Positions 55,583 to 64,000 of a stretch of DNA of 64,000 nucleotides are shown here, in pieces. Below the pieces are notes generated by a model. It saw nothing but the letters and a program-made list of their open reading frames with translations, ran no database searches and was not told the origin of the DNA. The DNA comes from CAVRUZ01 sp963724495 (GTDB lineage Bacteria > Actinomycetota > Actinomycetes > Propionibacteriales > DAIQRJ01), in assembly GCA_963724495.1 (NCBI GenBank), contig CAVRUZ010000009.1, positions 19,566-83,565 on the forward strand, read 5' to 3'. The position numbers and the translations under genes are program-made. The stretch's first letter is position 1. Every line of letters begins with the position of its first letter.

Positions 55583-56254
55583 GGGCTGGGTCTGCGGGTT
55601 CTGCTTCTGGGCCGGCCGCCGGCCCGCGGCTCGGGGCGGTGGAGGCGGCGCTGGGGTCTTCCTTCGCCTCGCTGCATCCGCGGCTGCGGCGACTCTACGG
55701 GGCGACGTCTGGGTGGCATGGCGTCGGGGTGTTCTCGGTGGTGGGGGCTCCTCGTGCGTCTGGTCCGGCTGGCGCTGCGGCCGCTGGTCGCTGATCGCGC
55801 GCTGCCGGGTGGGTTCGGCCGGGACGTGCCGTTCACGGTCGATGTCGCGCAGCAGTGGGACGGCGAGCGGGTGCTGATGCGCACGGAGCGGGCGTACTCG
55901 CTCGATGGGCGGCGGCAGGTGAGTGTGTCGGTGACGGTGGCTGAGGCTGGTCTGGTTCTGGGCTTTCGGAGGCTGGGTGGGGGCTGACCGACTACCTCGG
56001 GGATGCGCCACGGCTGGTGACGTCGGCTGCGGCTTCGGTTGAGGACGGTGCCCTGCTGCTCCGGTCGTCGGGGTCGCGTCTCCAGGTCGGTGGTCGGTCG
56101 GTGGCTGTGCCCGGGCCCGCTCGGACCGGTCGCCACCACGCGCCACTCCTTCGACGACGAGACCCAGCGACACCGCATCGATGTCTCCGTCCGGCACCCC
56201 TGGCTCGGCGAGCTGCTGGCCTACCGAGGGTGGTTCTCAGCCGTGTCGGCGTGA
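55579..56254 (+). CDS. DUF4166-like protein (about three frameshifts)
   Basis: The ATG overlaps the previous stop. Fragments in successive frames read GAVEAALGSSFASLHPRLRRLYGATSGWHGVGVFSVV, then LRPLVADRALPGGFGRDVPFTVDVAQQWDGERVLMRTERAYSLDGRRQVSVSVTVAEAGLVLGFRRLGG, then LTDYLGDAPRLVTSAAASVEDGALLLRSSGSRLQVGGRSVAVPGP, then LGPVATTRHSFDDETQRHRIDVSVRHPWLGELLAYRGWFS. This is the pattern of DUF4166 proteins. Shifts lie near 55740, 55985 and 56125. Function unknown. Confidence 0.72.
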
Positions 56255-56314
56255 CTCAGGAGGGCGTCAGTAGGTCCGGTAACATCGCTCGCGCCGCTCC
56301 CGCCGGCGGCTCAC

Positions 56315-56388
56315 GCGGATGTAGTTCAATGGCAGAACGTCAGCTTCCCAAGCTGAGAATGCGGGTTCGATTCCCGTCATCCGCTCCA
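56315..56388 (+). tRNA. tRNA-Gly (anticodon CCC)
   Basis: GCGGATG pairs with CATCCGC in the acceptor. The anticodon arm is TCAGC-TTCCCAA-GCTGA with CCC, and the T-arm is GCGGGTTCGATTCCCGT. CCA is encoded (56386-56388). This tRNA lies just before the integrase with its 3' end towards it, making it the likely attachment site of the mobile element. Confidence 0.95.
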
Positions 56389-56492
56389 CGCATCACCGCA
56401 GGTCAGAGGCCCTTTTGGCCACGATGGATCCGTCGCCAGCATGGGCCTGCCGGCATTCAGAACTGACGCTCGTGCGATCAACGTGCGACATC

Positions 56493-57664
56493 TCAGCCTC
56501 CATCGGCCGCGGAATCGTCGTCGAAGAGCGGAGGCTGATGCATCGTCGCGAGCCCATGGCGGGTCGCTCGGACCTGGCGGTCTAGTGCCTGCGCGATGAC
56601 CCGGTCGGCTTGGCTGGTCGCGTGCTGATACATCAGGGCGGCGTTCATGCTGTCGTGCCCCATTCGGGCCATGAGGTCGCGCGTGCTGACACCTGACGCC
56701 GCCGCCAGCGTGTTCCCGGTGTGCCTCAGGTCATGCAGGTGAAGCCCTGGATGTCCGATCAGCTCCACGGCTGCGTTCCAGCCCACCTGGGGGTTGAAGT
56801 TGCCACGACGGATCGGCGCACCCTTGAGACCGGTGAACACAAGAGCCGTGTCCTCAGCGTCGACATACCGATCCATGTGCGCCTCGAGATCTCGCACGAT
56901 GGCTGGCGGGATGCTGACCGATCGACGTCCCGCCGCCGACTTGGGCGGGCCCAAGACCAGTCCCTTGCCAGCTACCTCACCAAATGCCCGACGAACTCGG
57001 ATGACCCCTCGCTGAAGATCCACGTCGCGCTCGCGTTAGGGCGGTTACCTCTCCGAACCGCAAGCTGGCAAAGGTGGTCACCAAGATGAAGCAGCGGAAC
57101 CGATCGGGCACCGCGTCTGCGAGCTCAAGCACTTCCCCAATGGAGAGCACAGGTCGCTCGACCCTGAGCTCGTCGCCACCACCGCGAATGCGGCAGGGGT
57201 TACGCCGGATGAGCTCGTCCTGGTCGACGGCCGTGTTCATCACCGCCCGCAGAAGTCGGTACGCCTTGGCGCACATGGAGACCGACACGCCCTGAGTCGA
57301 GCAGATCTGCCCGCCACGTCCGCACCGCAGCGGCGTCGATGTCCGCGAGCATGGTGTTTCCGAACGTGGGCGCGAGATGCTTCTTCAACAACCAGTGGTA
57401 CAGCTCGACGGTGCGCGGTCGCAGTCGAGCACGCTGATCGATCCAGCGGGCAGCATATGGACCGAATGGAACCCGCCCGCGCTTCGGATCGCTCCACTCA
57501 TTTCGAACCAGCAGTGACTTCTGCACGGCCAGCCAGTCCACAGCTTCCGGCCGACGCTCGAACGTGCTCGCCGCAGACCGCCGTCGACCATCGGGTCCGA
57601 CGAAGCTCGCCTGGTAGCGACCCGACGGAAGCTTGCGAATATGACCAAAAGTCCTTCGAGACAT
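56493..57664 (-). CDS. int: Tyrosine-recombinase integrase (two frameshifts)
   Basis: Three frames in order: MSRRTFGHIRKLPSGRYQASFVGPDGRRRSAASTFERRPEAVDWLAVQ (arm-binding and SAM-like start) with LYHWLLKKHLAPTFGNTMLADIDAAAVRTW; then ILVTTFASLRFGEVTALTR with the catalytic Arg; then LHLHDLRHTGNTLAAASG (HxxR), LMARMGHDSMNAALMYQHATSQADR with the Tyr nucleophile. Shifts near 57290 and 57020, each one added base. All catalytic residues survive. The start ATG overlaps the xis stop (TGATG). It should integrate the element at the adjacent tRNA-Gly. Confidence 0.9.
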
Positions 57665-57867
57665 CAGGAAACCCACCAATCGGGCTTGCGATCGATGGCA
57701 TCCACCGTTCGCGACTTGATGTACTCCTGAACCGAAGACTCAGGGATGCGGACGTGTCGCCCGACCCGCACGAATCGGATGCGCCGCTCCGCGATGAGCC
57801 TCCGTGGGAACCGCTCGGAGGTGCCCAGAACCTCAGCCGCATCTCGCACGCTCAATAGCCTGTCCAT
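57664..57867 (-). CDS. xis: Excisionase (MerR-like helix-turn-helix)
   Basis: A 67-residue protein: MDRLLSVRDAAEVLGTSERFPRRLIAERRIRFVRVGRHVRIPESSVQEYIKSRTV, the winged-helix DNA-binding domain of AICE excisionases. ATG at 57867 has GGAG at the right distance; the ATG at 57873 is too close to it. It overlaps int, so both are controlled together. Confidence 0.88.
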   Translation of the reverse strand: MDRLLSVRDAAEVLGTSERFPRRLIAERRIRFVRVGRHVRIPESSVQEYIKSRTVDAIDRKPDWWVS

Positions 57868-57995
57868 CCCCATCTCCAAGTCTCAGGTTGGGACCTCGTC
57901 CTCCCACCGGCGGGAATGGTCAGGTCGCCGGCCCGTCGGTCAAGGGCACCTTCGGTGTCACTTCGTGATTCGCTTTGCTCACCCTTGACAGCCGG

Positions 57996-59607
57996 TCAGG
58001 CGACCTTGCTTGGCTGGTTGTCGGGAGGACGAGGTGGTGTGTTGCCGAACTGCTGTCCACAGGCCTGATCGGGGCTGGCGCGTGTCTTTTCCCAGGCCTG
58101 CTTGGCAGTTCGGTATTGCTCGCGCCAGCGTTGTTGTTCGAGGACGCAGGCGATCACGACGTCGATGTAGTCGGCGTTGTCGGTCGACAGCTCTTCCCAC
58201 ACGAACCGTTGGCGTCCGTCGGTGGTGAGCTTGTCTGCGGCCCATCGGTCGGGTTCGGGTGCTTCGATGCCGGATGCGGCGAGGACTTGCCGGACGACTT
58301 CGGCTCGGTCGGCGCGATGTTGGCTGAGGTTCTTGCCGGACCAGTTGCGCGACACCTGGACGCGGCGGCCGCCGAGGCCGAGGTTCTCCACGTCGTGTGC
58401 CTTGGACGGTGCACCTGCCGGGGATCAGCCCGGGGCCGGCGTCCTTGGGTTGGATGCCGAAGCGGAGCCAGTTCGCGCACTCCTCCGAACAGGGCAGGTA
58501 GAGGACTTCCCTATGCAGGCGGTCGATGTGGGCCAGATAGGTCGGGTCAGGATTCGCCGGATCGGCGTGGGTCATGGCGACGGCCTTGGTGAGGTACTTG
58601 GTCAGGTAGCGGATGGTGCGGTTGGCGTCCTCCGATGGTGCGATCACGCCCTTGATGTCGACCTGGGAGCCGAACCGCATCACGTGCGCCGGCACTGCTT
58701 CCGGGTGGTCGAGCTCGGCGACGGCCTGGTCCCAGGTCTGCAGCGGCGAGTCGGTGTCGGGGTCGCGGTAGCAGCCGGTCTCTTCGTCCCACAACGGTGT
58801 GCGGTGCACGTAGACCGGCCGGTCGTGCGGCGGCCACCACAGGCTGAAGTAGGTGGCCTTGGTGACCTGCCGCAGGATCTGCCGCGGGGATCGCACCACG
58901 CAGGGCCACGTGGGCGTGCGGGGCGAGGCGGCGTTGTTCCTCGATGGCGGCGAAGTACTGCACCTGGTAGCCGGCGCATCGCCGCAGGTTCTGCATCCAC
59001 CGGTCGAACAGCTTGGGGAAGTGCAGTGCATCCAAGGCCGCGCGCCGGTAGTTGTAGGTGTCGGGGTCAAGGGGTGCGCCAGCACCGGGGACTGCCATTC
59101 CTTTGCGTGGCGTGGTCACGCGGCCGTAGGACGGCAAGGTCACGGTGACGAACATCGAGGGCCGATACACGGTCCCGTCGCGAGCGGTGAAGGTGCGGCC
59201 GATCGACCGGTGTTCCATCGATACGCGTGGGAGGTCGGCCATGTCTGATCGGCGTCTGGTCGACCGCACCCGGCGTTCGTCGTTCAGGGTCTCGTCGTCG
59301 GCATCCTCTTGGTTCGGCACCATCGTCGCCCGTCGCATCCTCGTCTGTGTCGGTCCGAGAGGACTTCGGTGTCGAGGTGCCAGCCCTCGGCGCATTGCTG
59401 CATCCGGAGCCGTTGTGCCTTCGTCGCGCAGGGCGGGCACAGGTAGTCGCGCGTGGCTCCGCAGGGGATGACCAGCTTGTGTATCTCGCCGGTCTCCAGA
59501 TCGGTGACTTGACGCAGGACCGGCCGCACACAGACGCCGTGGTCGACGGCGACCTCACGGACGGCCTCGTCGGTCACCGCCACATGTCGGGCAGCCCGCA
59601 GCGTCAT
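57996..59607 (-). CDS. repSA: RepSA-type replication initiator (three frameshifts)
   Basis: Frame 1: VREVAVDHGVCVRPVLRQVTDLETGEIHKLVIPCGATRDYLCPPCATKAQRLR (zinc-finger-like CxxxxxxxCPPC). Frame 2: YRPSMFVTVTLPSYGRV, LFDRWMQNLRRCAGYQVQYFAAIEEQRRLAPHAHVALRGAI (HxH of rolling-circle Rep proteins). Frame 3: QILRQVTKATYFSLWWPPHDRPVYVHRTP and GVIAPSEDANRTIRYLTKYLTKAVA. Frame 4: DRAEVVRQVLAASGIEAPEPD and LTTDGRQRFVWEELSTDNADYIDVV. Shifts near 59330, 58900 and 58405. It starts rolling-circle replication of the excised element. Its ATG overlaps the ftsK stop (ATGA). Confidence 0.86.
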
Positions 59608-61104
59608 GCCGCATCACTCGATCGAGCTGCTCCCTCACCAACGCGGACAAGCTGCATGTCTGGCCGTCCGCTGATCGCCGGCGACTCAGGACTGTGGTTA
59701 CTAACCAGGTGGGCGATGTGTTCGTCGGTGACGTGACAGAACCGGACGCGGACGGGTTCGGCGACACCGTCGATCCCCACGTACCCGACACCGGGCATCG
59801 ACTCTCGGATGCGGTCGCAGCGTGCGCCTCGGTCTCGTGGCTCCGGGTCCGAGGACGAGACTCACCTGTTCGGCTTCGGAGAGCCGCAGGGCAATCCGGG
59901 TGGGGAACAGATCGCGCAGGGCGACGACTTCCTTGCGTGGGTCTTGGACGGCGCCCACCACACTGACACCGACGGCCCTGCCCTGCGACAGCAGCAGCGA
60001 CAGGGCTGCTGCGATCCGCCGCTTCGCATCCCGGTCCAGCACGTAGGCGGTGAGCGAGGCCAGCTCGTCCACGATGACCACGATCAGCGGCTCGTCCACG
60101 GTCGGCGTGTGCAGGCGGGCAACACCGCGTAGCGCTGCCTGTCGGCGACGCATCACGGCCACGGCGTCTTCGAGGACCTGGGCGAACTCCATCTCGTAGT
60201 CGGTGCCTTCGTCCGGGTCGCCGTAGACGAAGCGGTGAACAGCGCGCGTCCGGGTGCGAGTTCCATGCCGCCCTTGGGATCCAACGCCCACAGTTGGGCC
60301 GAGCCATCGCGAAGGGCCGGCGCGAGAGCGTTGATGATCGACCAGATCACCGAACCCTTGCCTGAACCGGTAGCGCCGACCACCAACAGATGACTTCCCA
60401 GCAGGCGAAGGCGATAGACGACACCGTCTTCACCTCGCCCAACAGGCAGTGCGGCGAAGTCGACGTGCTCGCCTGGAGGAAGCACCGGGACGGTCTTCGG
60501 TCAGCGGGTCGACGATCAGGAACCACAGCACCAGCTCGCGGCGCGACCCCGCCTCGGAACGAACGCGGCATTCACTCGCCGAGAAGGTCTGCGCCAATCG
60601 GGGTGAAGCCTGTGCCCAGTCCTCCAAGGTCTGTCCAGGCAGCATCCGCACCCTGACCTGATCCACGGCACCGGTCGATCTGACCGACACGATCTTCGGC
60701 AGGAACTCGCTGCCGTTGACGTAGACAGCCAGGTTCGCCGTCACCATCGCCGGCTGCCAGACGTAGCGATACACCAGCGCCCGGCGCCAGATCGCCCGCC
60801 ACCGCCACACCACAAGGCGCGTGAACGAACCGGCGGCGAGGCGCCACCACGCCACCAGGCCCACGGCGATGGCGAGCACGACAGCGAGGCACAGCCACGG
60901 ACCCACCCTCGAGATGACCCACACGGCCAGCCCGACGACGAGAAAGCTCAGCCAGATCAGGGGATGGCGAACCAACCACCACAGCCCGGCAAGGACCTTC
61001 CGAGCTACCCAAACGGCCACGACCGCCGACAAAGGAACCCGGACCTTCGCCACGTTCAGGCGTAGGGGACCGTCGTTCCGCTGATCTCCACCAAGCCGGT
61101 TCAC
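59604..61104 (-). CDS. FtsK/SpoIIIE-type transfer ATPase (Tra; three or more frameshifts)
   Basis: N-terminal membrane helices (AVWVARKVLAGLWWLVRHPLIWLSFLVVGLAVWVIS; LCLAVVLAIAVGLVAWWRLAAG) and LVYRYVWQPAMVTANLAVY. Walker A is LLVVGATGSGKGSVIWSIINAL, Walker B LIVVIVDELASLTAYVLDRDAKRRIAAALSLLLSQGRAVGV. The C-terminus has MPGVGYVGIDGVAEPVRVRFCHVTDEHIAHLV. Shifts near 60475, 60240 and 59830 separate these. In AICEs this single ATPase moves double-stranded DNA between hyphae. The start is a GTG at 61104 or 61113. Confidence 0.85.
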
Positions 61105-61153
61105 GATGCCCACGCATCCCTCGGCGGCTCGCCGCGCCCACGAGTCGGCCCGC

Positions 61154-61549
61154 TCATGTCGAGCTGGCCCTCTCCCCAGCCGGCCTCGACGCAGCCTTCG
61201 GAGCCTCGGCCAGTCCCTCGGCGAACCAGTTCTCCGTGAAGCCCCCGGACTTGTTGGTCCGCGCCTCAACCGTCAGGCCGCTGAAGCCGATGGCGGTCAA
61301 CGGTGCAGGCTTCGGCTCCTCCAGGGCTCCCACAGTGACCTTCGCTGTCGTGGTGGAGATCCGGCCAAACGCGGTCTGCATGTACAAGACCTCCACACCC
61401 CACAACGGCATCCCAGTGTTCTCGTCCCTGGCCTGACGATCCGACGGACGCCTTCTCCCATCCAGGCCCTCTTCCCACTCCCGAACCGCCTCGACGATCC
61501 CCGTCGCAGTCATCGACTGCCTGCTGCTGTCCACCGCGTAACTCGGCAT
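61154..61549 (-). CDS. SCO3933-like AICE regulatory protein
   Basis: A 131-residue protein: MPSYAVDSSRQSMTATGIVEAVREWEEGLDGRRRPSDRQARDENTGMPLWGVEVLYMQTAFGRISTTTAKVTVGALEEPKPAPLTAIGFSGLTVEARTNKSGGFTENWFAEGL. I recall this pattern from AICE genomes as the SCO3933 family. The pattern VDATGIVEAVREWEEG / MPLWGVEVL and the small beta fold resemble OB-like ssDNA-binding proteins, but the role is not known. First gene of the tra-repSA-xis-int transcript. Confidence 0.75.
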   Translation of the reverse strand: MPSYAVDSSRQSMTATGIVEAVREWEEGLDGRRRPSDRQARDENTGMPLWGVEVLYMQTAFGRISTTTAKVTVGALEEPKPAPLTAIGFSGLTVEARTNKSGGFTENWFAEGLAEAPKAASRPAGERASST

Positions 61550-61579
61550 CTCTGCTCCTCCTGTTGTTGGATCATGCAT

Positions 61580-61602
61580 TAGTGCATCAGACTCACGCAC
61601 TA
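61580..61602. promoter_or_regulatory. Inverted repeat in the AICE core promoter
   Basis: TAGTGC-N11-GCACTA, within an unusually AT-rich stretch for this window (GATCATGCATTAGTGCATCAG). It lies 31 bp upstream of the SCO3933-like start and probably binds the element's own repressor (a GntR-like or XRE regulator). The remainder of the 61550-61659 gap shows no other feature. Confidence 0.5.
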
Positions 61603-61659
61603 CTGCATAGATGTCAAGCACAATGGGATGGTGGCGTGTCGCTCCCTGAACGGGGTGAG

Positions 61660-62898
61660 TTACTCGGGTGGACGCTGCCCTCGGCTGGCGAATCCGAATG
61701 CAACGGACGCTGCCAGGAGGAAGGCCGAGGCGACCACGAAGGGTGTGGTCAGATTCCAAAGGTCGGCTAGCGCGCCACCCAGAAGGGCGCCCAAGGAAGC
61801 CGATCCAATGCCCACAACGCGGGTTCCCGCGCCAACACGTCCGAGCAGGCCGTCGGGCGTCAGCATCTGCCGTGCCGTGCCACCAGCGATGGTGACGGTC
61901 GTGGAGGTGACGCCGACAGCGAACAGGCCGACCGCAGCTACGGACAGCTCGCGGAAGGCGAAGAAGCTGAACCATGTCGCGGCCTGGATCAACACAGCGA
62001 AGGCGTAAATCCGCAGCGCGGGCAGCCGCCTGGCGACAGCTGGACCCAACCAGCCCCCCACAACGCCACCAACGGCAAGCACCGCCAGCAAGATCCCGAA
62101 GGTGACGTCGCGCAGGCCGAGGGTCCTCGTCACGTAGAGCACGAACGTGGCAAACGCAACGTTGTAGCCGAAGTTGTACGCACCCATGCCGAGCGCCAGT
62201 CCACGCAGGTGACGGTGTCCGAACAGGTACCGCAGCCCCTCCACGACGTCGTCACGGATACGCGTGGGTGGACCCTCGCGAGGCGGAGGTGGCAGCCGGG
62301 AAACACTCACCAACAGCAGCGCGGATACCGCGAATGTGACCGCATTCAAGCCGAACGGAAACCAGGCGGCGAGCACGAACAGCACCGCGCCCAGTGGAGG
62401 ACCGATGAGGGAGCGGCCGAAGACATCGAGACTCCACAGCCAGCCGTTCGCGCGGGTAAGCGCACGCGTGTCGTCTCGCCCAACCAGAGCAGGAATCGCT
62501 GCTTGCGCAGCGGGATCAAAGAAGCATGCCGAAGCGGCGATGACGAACACGCACACGACAACCAGGGGAACCGTCGCCCAACCCGAGGCGATCATCAGCG
62601 CCAGGCCGATGAGGACAGCGCTTCGAATCAGGTCCGCACCGACCATGGTCGATCGCCGCGCCCACCGATCCACGAACGCACCAGCCGGCAGACCCACCAG
62701 TAGTGATGCCGCAGACCGTGCGGCCGTTACAGAGGCCACGGCCAACGGGCTCGAGGTCAAAGAGGCAGCCAGCAGTGGAGCTGCCGCCGCAACGGCGCCC
62801 TGACCTACAAGCGAAACAGCGGTCGAGGCCAGCAGCCGGTTGAGACCAGTCGGCGCCGCGAGCGTGCCCGACTGCTGGCCACCTACCGCGTTGCTCAT
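61660..62898 (-). CDS. MFS transporter
   Basis: 412 residues and 12 hydrophobic segments: VSLVGQGAVAAAAPLLAASL, AAFSLLVGLPAGAFVDRWARRSTMV (MFS motif A: GxxxDRxxRR), LIGLALMIASGWATVPLVVVCVFVIAAS, YNFGYNVAFATFVLYVTR, ILLAVLAVGGVVGGWLGP, AFRELSVAAVGLFAVGVTSTTVTIAGGTARQML. It resembles macrolide/drug exporters of the MFS (DHA3-like). ATG at 62898 overlaps the DUF397 stop (ATGA). It is cargo of the AICE. Confidence 0.88.
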   Translation of the reverse strand: MSNAVGGQQSGTLAAPTGLNRLLASTAVSLVGQGAVAAAAPLLAASLTSSPLAVASVTAARSAASLLVGLPAGAFVDRWARRSTMVGADLIRSAVLIGLALMIASGWATVPLVVVCVFVIAASACFFDPAAQAAIPALVGRDDTRALTRANGWLWSLDVFGRSLIGPPLGAVLFVLAAWFPFGLNAVTFAVSALLLVSVSRLPPPPREGPPTRIRDDVVEGLRYLFGHRHLRGLALGMGAYNFGYNVAFATFVLYVTRTLGLRDVTFGILLAVLAVGGVVGGWLGPAVARRLPALRIYAFAVLIQAATWFSFFAFRELSVAAVGLFAVGVTSTTVTIAGGTARQMLTPDGLLGRVGAGTRVVGIGSASLGALLGGALADLWNLTTPFVVASAFLLAASVAFGFASRGQRPPE

Positions 62899-63113
62899 GA
62901 CGTTGCGCGAAGCCGTCCAACCGTGAACTCGCCATCCGTCACACCAGCGAGAAATGCTGACCACTCACGCGTGTTGAACTCCAGAATCGGGCCATCCCAG
63001 TTCTTGGTGTCGCGCACGCCGATCGTGTCACCCACCAGCGCCACCGACACGCACTCACCTGTGTCACTGTGGATGCTCTTGCGCCAAGCAGCCCGTTCCC
63101 AGTCGATGCTCAT
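62895..63113 (-). CDS. DUF397 protein
   Basis: 72 residues: WERAAWRKSIHSDTGECVSVALVGDTIGVRDTKNWDGPILEFNTREWSAFLAGVTDGEF. It has the WRKSSxS-x-x-CVEVA and VRDSK core of DUF397 proteins, which are encoded next to XRE regulators in actinomycetes (AbaA, WhiJ type). It overlaps the MFS gene and lies just after the XRE gene, so the three are one transcript. Confidence 0.92.
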   Translation of the reverse strand: MSIDWERAAWRKSIHSDTGECVSVALVGDTIGVRDTKNWDGPILEFNTREWSAFLAGVTDGEFTVGRLRATS

Positions 63114-63114
63114 C

Positions 63115-63977
63115 TCAGTTCTCCCCTCCAGGTTGCTGCGCCGCCAGATCGCGTCGTAGCTCGGATATGAAACGCCGACTCGCCGCCGGCGACAGTGCCT
63201 CACTTTGGAGCTGACCAAACAGACGACTATGCCGCTCAACATCCACCGGCTCTGACAGGTATGTGTCAGCCGACTGGCCCTCACTGAAGACCACAGGCGG
63301 ACTGTCTTCGCGAGCGGAAGTCATACAAGGTGAACGGAGCGAGCGCGATCGCCTGTGCCCCACTTCCGAACGGCAACACCCGGAAGTCGACCTTGGGCCA
63401 CTTCGAAGCGACCAACAGCCGATCGAGCTGGGACACCATCACGTCTTCATCGCCAGGCCAACGTCTCAGCGCACGCTCATCCAACACGAACGCACAGACC
63501 GGGCCAGCCGACGTGCGAATGAGTTCCTGCCTCCTCTGCCGGCGGTCCACCAAAGCATCAGGGTCGACCTTGGAGCCGATCGCCGCGGCCAGCGCCCTCG
63601 TATAGGCCGGCACCTGAAGAAGACCTGGCACTCCGAGAGCCTGGTACTGCCGCAGTCGCGTCAGCCTCGACTCAACCGCGGCTACCTCAGCCTGCCGACG
63701 CCCAGACGTCCCGGAACGAACCACCCAAGCTCCCGGAACACCGCTAGCGCGGGCCGCCATCGACAGAAGCTCAGCTCGGACGTCATCTGGAACGTCGAAG
63801 ACGCCGACCAGCTCGGCGACCTCACCCAACGTGGCACCGAACCGCGCCGTCTCCACCCGCGACACCTTCGACTGCGACCAGCCCAAGCCGCGCACCGACG
63901 GTCGTACCGCTCAGCCCCGATCCCTCGCGCAGAGCCCGCAACTCACCCCCGAGCCGGACCCTCAGAGCATCGCCCAC
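63115..63977 (-). CDS. XRE/DUF5753-type regulator (two frameshifts)
   Basis: GTG at 63977 gives VGDALRVRLGGELRALREGSGLSGTTVGARLG, then SQSKVSRVETARFGATLGEVAELVGVFDVPDDVRAELLSM (helix-turn-helix with the recognition helix), then the DUF5753 ligand-like domain ALGVPGLLQVPAYTRAL, VFVLDERALRRWPGDEDVMVSQLDRLLVASKWPKVDFRVLPFG, and SADTYLSEPVDVERHSRLFGQLQSEALSPAASRRFI in the third frame. Shifts lie near 63890 and 63310. It is a typical HTH-DUF397 regulatory pair and runs into the AICE MFS gene. Confidence 0.87.
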
Positions 63978-64000
63978 CCGGCGAACTCTACATGCACCAG

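Larger units (their letters stand above)
56389..64000. mobile_element. Left part of an AICE integrated at tRNA-Gly
   Basis: The order tRNA 3' end, integrase, excisionase, repSA, ftsK/tra, SCO3933-like regulator is the core of actinomycete integrative and conjugative elements such as pSAM2. All core genes run on the reverse strand towards the tRNA. An XRE-DUF397-MFS set follows. The right attachment site is not in the window. 56389-56492 between tRNA and int should hold the attL region; no second copy of the tRNA 3' end is seen to the right. Confidence 0.85.

Noticed and set aside
63980..64000. CATGCA at the window end as a fifth copy of the repeat
   Set aside because: Only the left end is visible and the element would continue past the window, so it cannot be judged.

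Overview
The window is high-GC DNA with GTG starts, four-base ATGA/GTGA gene overlaps and the gene order dnaK-grpE-dnaJ-hspR-clpB, so it comes from an actinomycete. A bifunctional-type dCTP deaminase, DUF222-HNH and DUF397 proteins and an actinomycete integrative element agree with this. A Propionibacteriales (Nocardioides/Kribbella-like) origin is my best guess, not a proven one.

Layout. 1-12 kb: housekeeping genes (class II aldolase, LemA, SIS isomerase/deaminase, TrmH, DedA, NDH-2, pyrE, a nucleoside deaminase, a PLP aminotransferase) and an SOS-controlled DUF222-HNH gene. 12-17 kb: a GH116 glycosidase, an adenosine-deaminase-family enzyme and an AlkZ-like winged-helix protein. 17-24 kb: the HspR-controlled chaperone block. 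24-33 kb: small accessory enzymes (GNAT, cupin, two-domain leftovers, DUF402, DinB, nucleotidyltransferase, DUF1345, pyroglutamyl peptidase, DUF899). 32.8-38.8 kb: a self-contained five-gene plus-strand cluster with an acidic ribbon-helix-helix regulator behind a phased operator array, a DUF4097 beta-solenoid, a 77-residue Arg-rich microprotein and a heterodimeric ABC exporter. This cluster is the best candidate for an undescribed system. 38.8-52.6 kb: a glycan-use locus in which a GH94/GH36-like, GH3 and GH35 operon diverges from an oligopeptide-type ABC importer. 52.6-56.3 kb: a secreted helical protein, dcd, a PQQ-type sugar dehydrogenase and a DUF4166-like gene. 56.3 kb to the end: a tRNA-Gly(CCC) followed by int, xis, repSA, an ftsK/tra gene and a regulator, then MFS, DUF397 and XRE genes. 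This is the left part of an AICE whose far end lies outside the window.

Two things cut across the regions. First, about 38 single-base shifts break roughly 21 genes, including essential ones; most add one base, and some sit in short homopolymers. I read these as uncorrected sequencing indels rather than decay, and I annotate each broken gene as one locus. Second, four intergenic elements, each exactly 69 bp and bounded by CATGCA and TGCATG, form an undescribed (to my knowledge) palindromic repeat family, and two longer palindromes sharing a GAGTGGGC edge form another.
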